This document shows positions 15,285 to 21,022 of a DNA stretch of 21,022 nucleotides, piece by piece. Origin of the DNA: Acetoanaerobium sp041831635 (lineage in GTDB: Bacteria > Bacillota > Clostridia > Peptostreptococcales > Filifactoraceae). The DNA is taken from contig JBHASY010000130.1 in NCBI GenBank assembly GCA_041831635.1, positions 1 to 21,022 on the forward strand, in the 5' to 3' direction. The notes under the pieces are model-generated. The model saw only the letters and a program-made list of their open reading frames with translations, ran no database searches and had not been told where the DNA came from. The translations under genes and the position numbers were made by a program. Numbering within the stretch: position 1 is the stretch's first letter; every line of letters starts with the position of its first letter.

Positions 15285-16070
15285 TTATCTTTCTAAAAAG
15301 GCATCTACAACTGAAATTAAATTTGAAAACTCTTCAAAGTTCAAAGACTGATTCCCGTCTGAAAGTGCCTCTTCAGGTTTAGGGTGTACCTCTATAATAA
15401 GTCCGTCTGCTCCAGCTGCAAGAGATGCCATTGACATAGGCAAAATAAGATTTCTTTTTCCTGTTCCATGACTTGGATCTGCAATGACTTTTAGTCCTGT
15501 TTCCTGTTTTATTATAGGAATAGCAGCTATGTCCATAGTGTTTCTTGTGTAGTCGCTAAAGGTTCTTATTCCACGCTCACACATTATTATATTAGTATTT
15601 CCTTGCTTTGCTATGTACTCCGCTGCGTGAATCCACTCTTTTATAGTAGCTGACATTCCTCTTTTTAGAAGAACAGGTTTATCCTGTTTTCCCGTCTCTA
15701 TTAAAAGAGAAAAATTCTGCATATTCCTGGAGCCGATTTGGATCATATCAGATACTTCATATACTTCTTCTAAACTCTTTTCATCTATAGCCTCTGTCAC
15801 AGCCATAATTCCTACTTCTTTTTTTACAGCCTTTAAAATCTCAAGTCCCTCTTTTTTCATTCCCTGAAAATCAAATGGAGAAGTTCTGGGTTTATAAGCT
15901 CCGCCTCTTAGAATCTTAATGCCCTCAGACTTTATAAATTTAGCCGTTTCAAGTAGCTGTTCGTAAGACTCTATAGCACAAGGGCCTGCTATCATCAGCT
16001 TTTCATTTTCAAAATCTATTATTTCTTTGCTAAATGGAGCATCTAATTCGTTTAATATTTTAGAAATCAT
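15285..16070 (-). CDS. aroF: 3-deoxy-7-phosphoheptulonate (DAHP) synthase, core-only type
   Basis: This enzyme condenses phosphoenolpyruvate and erythrose 4-phosphate, the first step to chorismate. The 261-residue sequence fits the AroA-beta/KDO8P-synthase-like family: MIAGPCAIES, LRGGAYKPRTSPFDFQG (metal/substrate loop), IQIGSRNMQNF, PVLLKRGMSATIKEW, CERGIRTF, DPSHGTG and DGLIIEVHPKPEEALSDGNQSL. It lacks the ~70-residue N-terminal ferredoxin-like domain that gives feedback control in proteins such as Thermotoga DAHP synthase, and no chorismate mutase domain is fused. Last gene of the folate run, overlapping folK by 11 bp, which suggests it feeds chorismate toward p-aminobenzoate. A KDO8P synthase is less likely given the KPRTSPFDFQG loop and context. 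Confidence 0.9.
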   Translation of the reverse strand: MISKILNELDAPFSKEIIDFENEKLMIAGPCAIESYEQLLETAKFIKSEGIKILRGGAYKPRTSPFDFQGMKKEGLEILKAVKKEVGIMAVTEAIDEKSLEEVYEVSDMIQIGSRNMQNFSLLIETGKQDKPVLLKRGMSATIKEWIHAAEYIAKQGNTNIIMCERGIRTFSDYTRNTMDIAAIPIIKQETGLKVIADPSHGTGKRNLILPMSMASLAAGADGLIIEVHPKPEEALSDGNQSLNFEEFSNLISVVDAFLER

Positions 16071-16548
16071 TTTTCACATACTCCTTTATCCCTCTTGTAT
16101 CAACCTCGTTAATCAAATCTTTAAGCCTTATATCGTCAATAATAAGATTTTTTTCAATTTCATAAAGAGGCACCAGCACAAACGCCCTGTCTTTCATTCT
16201 AGGATGAGGAATAGTCAAATTATCGTCTTCACAAATTACATCATCAAATAAAAGTATATCAATATCTACAGTTCTAGGTCCCCAGCGTATCTTTCTTACT
16301 CTATCCAGATCCAATTCTATCCTTTGCAATTCCTCTAAAAGTTTATGAGGAGACAGGCTCGTTTCTATAATAAGACACAGGTTTAAAAAAGCATCCTGAG
16401 CCTCATATCCCCAAGGCTCAGTTTCATATACCCTGGATTTTTTTAAAACACTACACTCTTTTATTTCAGCTATTTTATCAACAGCTTTGTCCAGATATCC
16501 CAATCTGTCGCCCATATTGCTTCCCAGCGAAAGAAACGCTTTTACCAT
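16060..16548 (-). CDS. folK: 6-hydroxymethyl-7,8-dihydropterin pyrophosphokinase FolK
   Basis: FolK transfers pyrophosphate from ATP to 6-hydroxymethyl-dihydropterin, the step before dihydropteroate synthase. The 162-residue protein shows the family motifs FLSLGSNMGDR, YETEPWGYEAQDAFLNLCLIIET, LQRIELDLDRVRKIRWGPRTVDIDILLFDD (Mg-ATP-binding Asp pair in VDIDI) and TIPHPRMKDRAFVLVPLYEI. The length is normal for a single-domain FolK, not fused to FolB or FolP. It overlaps folB by 7 bp upstream and aroF by 11 bp downstream. Confidence 0.96.
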   Translation of the reverse strand: MVKAFLSLGSNMGDRLGYLDKAVDKIAEIKECSVLKKSRVYETEPWGYEAQDAFLNLCLIIETSLSPHKLLEELQRIELDLDRVRKIRWGPRTVDIDILLFDDVICEDDNLTIPHPRMKDRAFVLVPLYEIEKNLIIDDIRLKDLINEVDTRGIKEYVKNDF

Positions 16549-16913
16549 ATATCCTCCCTGTTTCTGCTTATACTTATTCCCATATAATCAAAAATCCCTC
16601 TTACAGGTGCTTCCGGCTTTCTTATATCCAGTTTGATTTCTCTGATAACTTCATATTTTTTCAAAATGCAGTTGCAAATATTTTCTCCAAGTGTCTCTAA
16701 AAGGTCATAGCATTTTTCCTGTGCATACTCCTTTATGATTTCGTAAACTTGCGCATAGTTTATAGTCTTTGTAAGGTCGTCCGTTTTTCCTGCCTCTTTT
16801 AAATCCAGATATAACTCAACATCTATAAAAAATTTTTGACCTAGAGTTTTTTCTTCCTGCAAAACGCCATGATTGCCGAAAAATGCCATATTATTCAGAA
16901 CTATCTTGTCCAT
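16542..16913 (-). CDS. folB: Dihydroneopterin aldolase FolB
   Basis: FolB cleaves 7,8-dihydroneopterin to 6-hydroxymethyl-dihydropterin and glycolaldehyde. The 123-residue protein has IVLNNMAFFGNHGVLQEEKTLGQKFFIDVEL (with the conserved active-site Glu), TINYAQVYEIIKEYAQEKCYDLLETLGENI, and the Lys-containing LDIRKPEAPVRGIFDYMGISI. It starts 1 bp after the folP stop codon and overlaps folK by 7 bp. The preceding step, removal of phosphates from dihydroneopterin triphosphate, has no dedicated gene in the window. Confidence 0.95.
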   Translation of the reverse strand: MDKIVLNNMAFFGNHGVLQEEKTLGQKFFIDVELYLDLKEAGKTDDLTKTINYAQVYEIIKEYAQEKCYDLLETLGENICNCILKKYEVIREIKLDIRKPEAPVRGIFDYMGISISRNREDIW

Positions 16914-16914
16914 A

Positions 16915-17715
16915 CTATAGGTTTTCCTTTCTATATATAGCGTCTGTAACCATAGCAGCTCTTAAATTTTCTTTCACATCGTGAACTCTTACTATATCTA
17001 CACCTTGTATGATCCCCATAACAGTAGTGGCAACAGTTCCCTCTACCCTTTCTTTCGGAGGAAGATCTAAAATCTTTCCTATCATAGATTTCCTTGATGT
17101 TCCAAGTAAAATAGGAAGTCCGAAACATTTGAGTTCTTCCAATCTTTTCATAACATACATATTTTGCTCAGGTGTTTTTCCAAATCCTATACCTGGATCT
17201 AATATAAGCTGTTCTCTTTTCATTCCTGCACTTAGTGAAATTTCTATCGTCCTCTCAAAAAATTCCTTTATGCTCTTAATTATCTCTTTATCGTAATCAG
17301 TTCCATTTTGATTATGCATTACAACTGCCGGACAGTTAAATTCTGCCGCTACCTCAGCCATTTTTAAATCTTTTTGAAATCCCCATACATCGTTTATTAT
17401 ATCCGCTCCACTTTGCAAGGCTTTTCTCGCCACCTCGGATTTATAAGTGTCAGCTGAAATAAGCACATCAGTCTTACTTTTTAGTTGTTCTATCACAGGA
17501 ATCAACCTTTTGATTTCAGTATCCGCATCAACTTCTATAAATCCCGGTCTGGTAGACTCTGCACCTATATCTATGATGTCTGCTCCCTCGTCTATCATCT
17601 TCAAAGCGTGATTTACTGCAATATCTATATCCGTAAATTCTCCCCCGTCAGAAAAACTGTCAGGAGTTACATTTAATATACCCATGATATATGTTTTTTT
17701 CCCAAATTCCATCAT
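16915..17715 (-). CDS. folP: Dihydropteroate synthase FolP
   Basis: FolP joins the pterin pyrophosphate to p-aminobenzoate and is the target of sulfonamides. The 266-residue sequence has all the usual motifs: MGILNVTPDSFSDGG (11-25), DIIDIGAESTRPG (46-58), ISADTYKSEVARKALQSGADIINDV, VVMHNQNG, LILDPGIGFGKTPEQN, LLGTSRKSMIG and VRVHDVKEN. It is 15 bp after folE, with GGGAG upstream of two consecutive ATGs; I used the first. This is where the PabABC and FolE-FolB-FolK branches of the operon meet. Confidence 0.96.
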   Translation of the reverse strand: MMEFGKKTYIMGILNVTPDSFSDGGEFTDIDIAVNHALKMIDEGADIIDIGAESTRPGFIEVDADTEIKRLIPVIEQLKSKTDVLISADTYKSEVARKALQSGADIINDVWGFQKDLKMAEVAAEFNCPAVVMHNQNGTDYDKEIIKSIKEFFERTIEISLSAGMKREQLILDPGIGFGKTPEQNMYVMKRLEELKCFGLPILLGTSRKSMIGKILDLPPKERVEGTVATTVMGIIQGVDIVRVHDVKENLRAAMVTDAIYRKENL

Positions 17716-17730
17716 CGTATATTCTCCCTG

Positions 17731-18324
17731 CTATTTTATATTTATAAGTGAAATAGCCTCAGCTCTTGCCGCTACATCTTTTTCAAATACCCCTCTGACA
17801 GCGGATGTAATAGTCTTTGACCCCGGCTTTTTAATTCCTCTCATAGTCATACACATATGTTCAGCTTCCAAAACAACTACAACTCCATAAGGATCAAGCA
17901 CATCTACTATAGAATCCGCCACAACTTTGGCAATTCTCTCTTGTAGTTGAGGTCTTCTCGCTGTAGTTTCAACTACTCTTGCAAGTTTAGATAAACCTGT
18001 CAATTTCCCTCCTTTAGGTATATAAGCTACATGTGCTTTCCCGAAAAACGGCACAAGATGATGCTCGCATACAGAGTAAAAAGGGATATCTTTTACTATA
18101 ACCATCTCTTCGTGATTTTCTTCTTGAAAAAATATTTGAAGATGTTCTTTCGGGTCCTGATGAAGTCCTGCGTAGATTTCTTCAAACATATTTGCAATTC
18201 TCTTTGGAGTATCTACCAGTCCCTCTCTATCAGGATCTTCCCCTATAGCCTCTAAAATATCTCTCACCGCCCTTTTTATCTTTTCTTTATCCATTTTTCC
18301 AACAGCGTTCGTTTCGTTTGCCAT
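17731..18324 (-). CDS. folE: GTP cyclohydrolase I, FolE
   Basis: FolE opens GTP to dihydroneopterin triphosphate, the first step of the pterin branch. The 197-residue protein is the standard zinc type: zinc ligands Cys86 and His89 in YSVCEHHLVPF and Cys158 in EHMCMTMRG; other motifs are DTPKRIANMFEEIYAGL, GLSKLARVVETTARRPQLQERIA and RGIKKPGSKTITSAVRGVF. It is preceded by GAGGGAGG at good spacing and by a 191-bp AT-rich gap after pabC, so it may also have its own promoter (see 18471-18499). Confidence 0.97.
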   Translation of the reverse strand: MANETNAVGKMDKEKIKRAVRDILEAIGEDPDREGLVDTPKRIANMFEEIYAGLHQDPKEHLQIFFQEENHEEMVIVKDIPFYSVCEHHLVPFFGKAHVAYIPKGGKLTGLSKLARVVETTARRPQLQERIAKVVADSIVDVLDPYGVVVVLEAEHMCMTMRGIKKPGSKTITSAVRGVFEKDVAARAEAISLINIK

Positions 18325-18470
18325 TTAAAATCCTCCCTCTTTCAAAACCTGAATTTTTTAATATATACTATCATTTAAAATTTTATTTTATTATTTATTC
18401 AATTCGATTTATTATTTTTAGATATACAAAAAGTAATAATATTTCTATACACAAAACAATGAACAAACAG

Positions 18471-18499
18471 CGTATATCACTTTTCGTTTCTTTTTGCAA
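18471..18499 (-). promoter_or_regulatory. Possible internal promoter for folE-folP-folB-folK-aroF
   Basis: On the minus strand TTGCAA (18499-18494) and TATACG (18476-18471) are 17 bp apart, and TGA just before the -10 gives an extended -10. Each box matches only four of six consensus bases, so this is tentative. The gap (18325-18515) holds no terminator I can see and no tetrahydrofolate riboswitch pattern. Confidence 0.3.
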
Positions 18500-18515
18500 A
18501 ATATTTTAATCAAAA

Positions 18516-19616
18516 CTAAGCAAAATTATTTTTAAAATTTTTAAAATCAGTTGCATTCCCGTATAACAAAATTGAATTTTCTATAGCTTTTTTCAAAAAT
18601 CCGACATTTTCAGTCAGCATTTTTCTTGCCAGCTCCACCGAAAATATATTTATATCCCAGTCATATCCTCTATGTCTTACTAAAATTCTGTTTTGTTCTT
18701 TGGTATGAGAGTCAAATACAAATACATCTATATCTCTTTCTTTACTATACCCCAATCTCACAGATGAACCTGTTACGAATATGTATTTTATATCTTCTTC
18801 GTCAACATATCCGTACTTGATAAAATTTATAACCTCATCATTAGATATCTCATTTTTGTTGTGCTGTTCCAACAAGATGTTTGTTTTTTCAGATAAATCA
18901 GTATTTACCTTATAGTTTATATCTCCTATCGAGCTTACAGGCATCATATTCATAGCACTGTTACAAATAAATACCTCCTCAAAATTTTCAAGTTCTTCTA
19001 TATTTACAAGTTTTTCGCTTATCTTATATCCCAAATCAAATTCCAGTATCCCTCTTATATTTTTTAAAGCTATTCCGCTTAGCATAAATACCTTTTCGTT
19101 ATTTATATAAAAAGTATCGTTCTTTCTAAAGATTATATTTGCTATACTTGTTTCCAAAACATTAGACTTACAGTCTAAGAAAAGAACATCGTCAAAGCCG
19201 ATTTTTTTTGCGTTTCCCCTTGCTATACAGTTTTCAATATATGATGTTGTCTTATGTTGCAGCATAGGATTTTCTGCCCTTTTGTATGGGTATATCTGCA
19301 GGCTGAAACCTTTCTCATAGTCAAAAGGTCTATAGGTCAATTCTCTGCTTTCTATACTGTATCCACTATCACATAATGTAAGTCTTAAAATTAAATCCCC
19401 TTTTAATTCCGAGCATATTTGTTTTAAATCAGATACTGCTTGCTCTATGAACGCTTTCCCTATACCTAACGTTTCACTGGAAGAAGTCAGTCTTGAAATA
19501 TGGTCTTGCAGAAAAAATACTTTATCGTCTTTAAAAAGAAGAGTTTCAAATATTCCCACTCCAAATTTCACAACCTTATCGTCCCAATTTAAATTTCCTC
19601 TACTTAGAAGTATCAT
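18516..19616 (-). CDS. pabC: PabC-like aminodeoxychorismate lyase fused to a nucleotidyltransferase-like domain
   Basis: Residues 1 to about 245 are a fold-type IV PLP enzyme of the PabC family, which splits 4-amino-4-deoxychorismate into p-aminobenzoate and pyruvate. Visible features are FGVGIFETLLF, the PLP-binding Lys122 (HKTTSYIEN), FDDVLFLD and VLETSIANIIF (Glu155). Normal PabC ends here, but this protein runs on to 366 residues. Residues about 265-355 resemble a small polymerase-beta-type nucleotidyltransferase: IFVTGSSVRLGYS (Gly283-Ser284), RDIDVFVFD (Asp295, Asp297), a later acidic strand WDINIFS (Asp319/Asp321) and an ENSILLYGN end. No internal start or stop separates the parts. Overlaps pabB by 17 bp. 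PabC activity is well supported by context; the second domain's activity is unknown. Confidence 0.85.
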   Translation of the reverse strand: MILLSRGNLNWDDKVVKFGVGIFETLLFKDDKVFFLQDHISRLTSSSETLGIGKAFIEQAVSDLKQICSELKGDLILRLTLCDSGYSIESRELTYRPFDYEKGFSLQIYPYKRAENPMLQHKTTSYIENCIARGNAKKIGFDDVLFLDCKSNVLETSIANIIFRKNDTFYINNEKVFMLSGIALKNIRGILEFDLGYKISEKLVNIEELENFEEVFICNSAMNMMPVSSIGDINYKVNTDLSEKTNILLEQHNKNEISNDEVINFIKYGYVDEEDIKYIFVTGSSVRLGYSKERDIDVFVFDSHTKEQNRILVRHRGYDWDINIFSVELARKMLTENVGFLKKAIENSILLYGNATDFKNFKNNFA

Positions 19617-20955
19617 CTTGGATATATCCTCTTAATGTTTTCATAATGGATTTTGCCTTATGAAGAGTTTCCATATACTCATCTTCGGGTTTTGAATCCC
19701 AAGTAATTCCCCCTCCTACTTGAAATGTGATCCTGTCATCCTTTTTCACTATAGTTCTTATAGCTATATTAAGATCTGTAGTTCCGTCAAAACCTATGTA
19801 TCCTATAGAGCCGGTGTATACATTTCTTCTGGTAGGTTCAAGCTCTTCTATCACTTCCATAGCCCTGATTTTCGGAGCACCTGTTATCGACCCCCCCGGA
19901 AATGTGGCCTTTATTACATCGTAGATATCCTTTTCTTTGTCTATCTCGGACTCTATCGTAGCAACAAGATGGTATACATTGGCATAAGCTTCTATTTTGA
20001 ACAGTTCAGGAACTTTTACACTTCCTATCTTAGATACTCTTCCTAAGTCGTTTCTCTCAAGGTCTACTATCATAAGCAGTTCAGCCTTGTCTTTTTCACT
20101 ATTTGAAAGTTCGTTTTTGAAAAATTCATCCTGCTCGGGAGTTTCTCCTCTCGGCTTTGTTCCCTTAATAGGTCTGGTTTGAATTTTTCTGTTTTCCACC
20201 TTTATAAATCTTTCAGGTGAGTTTGATATTACCTGAACATCTTCAAAATTCAATAATCCACCAAAAATAGTAGGTCCTACCTCTCTAAGCTGTGCATATA
20301 TATCAAAAGCACTTCTACTTGTTCTTGCGTCAAATCTTTGAGTTAAATTTGCCTGATAAATATCTCCGCTTCTGATATACTGTCTTACCCTTTCTATACT
20401 ATCTATATACTCTTGTTTAGTAAAATTCGATTTTAGAGGAATTTCTTCGTCTGTTGTATAGCTGATTTTCGTAGGCTTGCTATTTAAAATAAGTTCTTCT
20501 CTTTCTGCGATAATCTTTACTTCCTTTACTTTGTCTAAATTTGCAGTAACTATATAAAGGTTTTTATCTTTATGGTCTATAACATATGCCCAATCGTAAA
20601 GCCCGAAATACAAGTCGGGAACTTCCATATCGACTGTAGTTTTGTTTTCTATTTTTTCAAGATACCTTCCTAAGTCATATGAAAGATAACCGACTGCACC
20701 TCCATTAAACGGAAGGCCATATTTTTTTTCGTCATTGCTTTCAAAAGAATACTTATTCATAGTATTTCTGAATTTATCTATGCACTCAGGGTCATTTGAA
20801 TATTTCACCACCTCAAACGGATTTGATGCTACTATGCTGTATCTACCATATTCGTCATGATACAGACTGCTTTCGAGGATAAAACTGTGTGGTTCGTCTT
20901 TTATCATTGCGTAAATTTCAATAGGCTCAATATACTTGTTTATCTCTTTTATCAT
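19600..20955 (-). CDS. pabB: Aminodeoxychorismate synthase component I, PabB
   Basis: PabB aminates chorismate to 4-amino-4-deoxychorismate using ammonia from PabA. With the start used here it has 451 residues. The N-terminal domain has FILESSLYHDEYGRYSIVASNPF and GGAVGYLSYDLGRYLE. The chorismate-binding domain (about 178-445) has RVRQYIRSGDIYQANLTQRF, SPERFIKV, TRPIKGTKPRG (Lys264, the PabB-type nucleophile that distinguishes it from TrpE), LLMIVDLERNDLGRV, FPGGSITGAPKIRAMEVI and VGGGITWDSKPEDEY. I chose the ATG at 20955 because it overlaps the pabA stop (TAATG) and has GAGGGTGG upstream. A GTG at 20964 would sit inside that site. Confidence 0.94.
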   Translation of the reverse strand: MIKEINKYIEPIEIYAMIKDEPHSFILESSLYHDEYGRYSIVASNPFEVVKYSNDPECIDKFRNTMNKYSFESNDEKKYGLPFNGGAVGYLSYDLGRYLEKIENKTTVDMEVPDLYFGLYDWAYVIDHKDKNLYIVTANLDKVKEVKIIAEREELILNSKPTKISYTTDEEIPLKSNFTKQEYIDSIERVRQYIRSGDIYQANLTQRFDARTSRSAFDIYAQLREVGPTIFGGLLNFEDVQVISNSPERFIKVENRKIQTRPIKGTKPRGETPEQDEFFKNELSNSEKDKAELLMIVDLERNDLGRVSKIGSVKVPELFKIEAYANVYHLVATIESEIDKEKDIYDVIKATFPGGSITGAPKIRAMEVIEELEPTRRNVYTGSIGYIGFDGTTDLNIAIRTIVKKDDRITFQVGGGITWDSKPEDEYMETLHKAKSIMKTLRGYIQDDTSK

Positions 20956-21022
20956 TATTTCCACCCTCTTGCACTTTCTATGAAATTTCTAAATAAGTCG
21001 TGTCCATGCTCTGTAAGTATCG
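20955..21022 (-). CDS. pabA: Aminodeoxychorismate synthase component II, PabA, C-terminal end (cut by window edge)
   Basis: Only the last 21 codons and the stop are in the window: ILTEHGHDLFRNFIESARGWK. This matches the C-terminal end of PabA/TrpG glutamine amidotransferases, where an HPES-(I/L)-x-T-E-x-G segment precedes a final helix. The stop codon shares a base with the pabB ATG, the coupling expected for the two subunits of one enzyme. Whether it also serves anthranilate synthase cannot be told from this fragment. Confidence 0.8.
   Translation of the reverse strand, partial: ILTEHGHDLFRNFIESARGWK

Noticed and set aside
16931..17128. Open frame of 65 codons inside folP on the same strand
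   Set aside because: Its product is rich in Arg, Ser, Cys and Tyr, as expected for an out-of-frame reading of the FolP C terminus; no independent start signal.
18325..18515. Possible tetrahydrofolate riboswitch upstream of folE
   Set aside because: The gap is almost pure A/T with none of the GC-rich conserved segments of the THF riboswitch and no clear stem structure.
1..21022. CRISPR arrays, insertion sequences, prophage genes, tRNA or rRNA genes
   Set aside because: I saw no regularly spaced repeats, transposase or integrase motifs, phage structural proteins, or tRNA/rRNA-like conserved stretches in the window.

Overview
The window is AT-rich DNA from a low-GC, Gram-positive-type anaerobe, most likely in the Clostridia/Tissierellia. 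The evidence is a Bacillus/Clostridium-style dnaG-rpoD-trmK-nif3 order, lipoprotein signal peptides, strong AGGAGG-type ribosome binding sites, several TTG starts, and flagellar basal-body genes in the order flgB-flgC-fliE-fliF. Every gene I can support lies on the minus strand, so transcription runs from high to low coordinates. I cannot name the species.

In transcription order there are four blocks. (1) 21022-15285 is a folate block: the tail of pabA, pabB, a pabC-like gene with an extra C-terminal nucleotidyltransferase-like domain, a 191-bp AT-rich gap, then folE, folP, folB, folK and a core-only DAHP synthase gene (aroF). It ends at a strong intrinsic terminator (15209-15252). It supplies p-aminobenzoate and the pterin half of folate, plus the first enzyme of the chorismate pathway that feeds p-aminobenzoate synthesis. 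(2) 15054-12091 holds dnaG and rpoD, ending at an intrinsic terminator (12056-12079). (3) 11920-5832 is a six-gene RNA/cofactor cluster: trmK, a NIF3-family gene, a coiled-coil zinc-ribbon gene, a fused RNase HI-LarE gene, a THUMP-domain RNA methyltransferase and a lipoprotein with an SH3 domain and a DUF4015 glycoside-hydrolase-like domain. (4) 5708-1937 is potABCD, a polyamine ABC importer with a clear sigma-A promoter upstream and a terminator downstream. Its potC gene is broken by a one-base frameshift in a homopolymer. Below it, flgB-flgC-fliE-fliF starts a flagellar operon that runs off the left edge.

Most of the window is conserved housekeeping DNA with no phage, IS element, CRISPR array, tRNA or rRNA that I can see. 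The best candidates for something undescribed are two gene fusions: PabC with a nucleotidyltransferase-like domain, and RNase HI with LarE. The second sits after a NIF3 gene and a zinc-ribbon gene, the same order that in Mycobacterium precedes an RNase HI fused to a different cofactor enzyme (CobC-like phosphatase).
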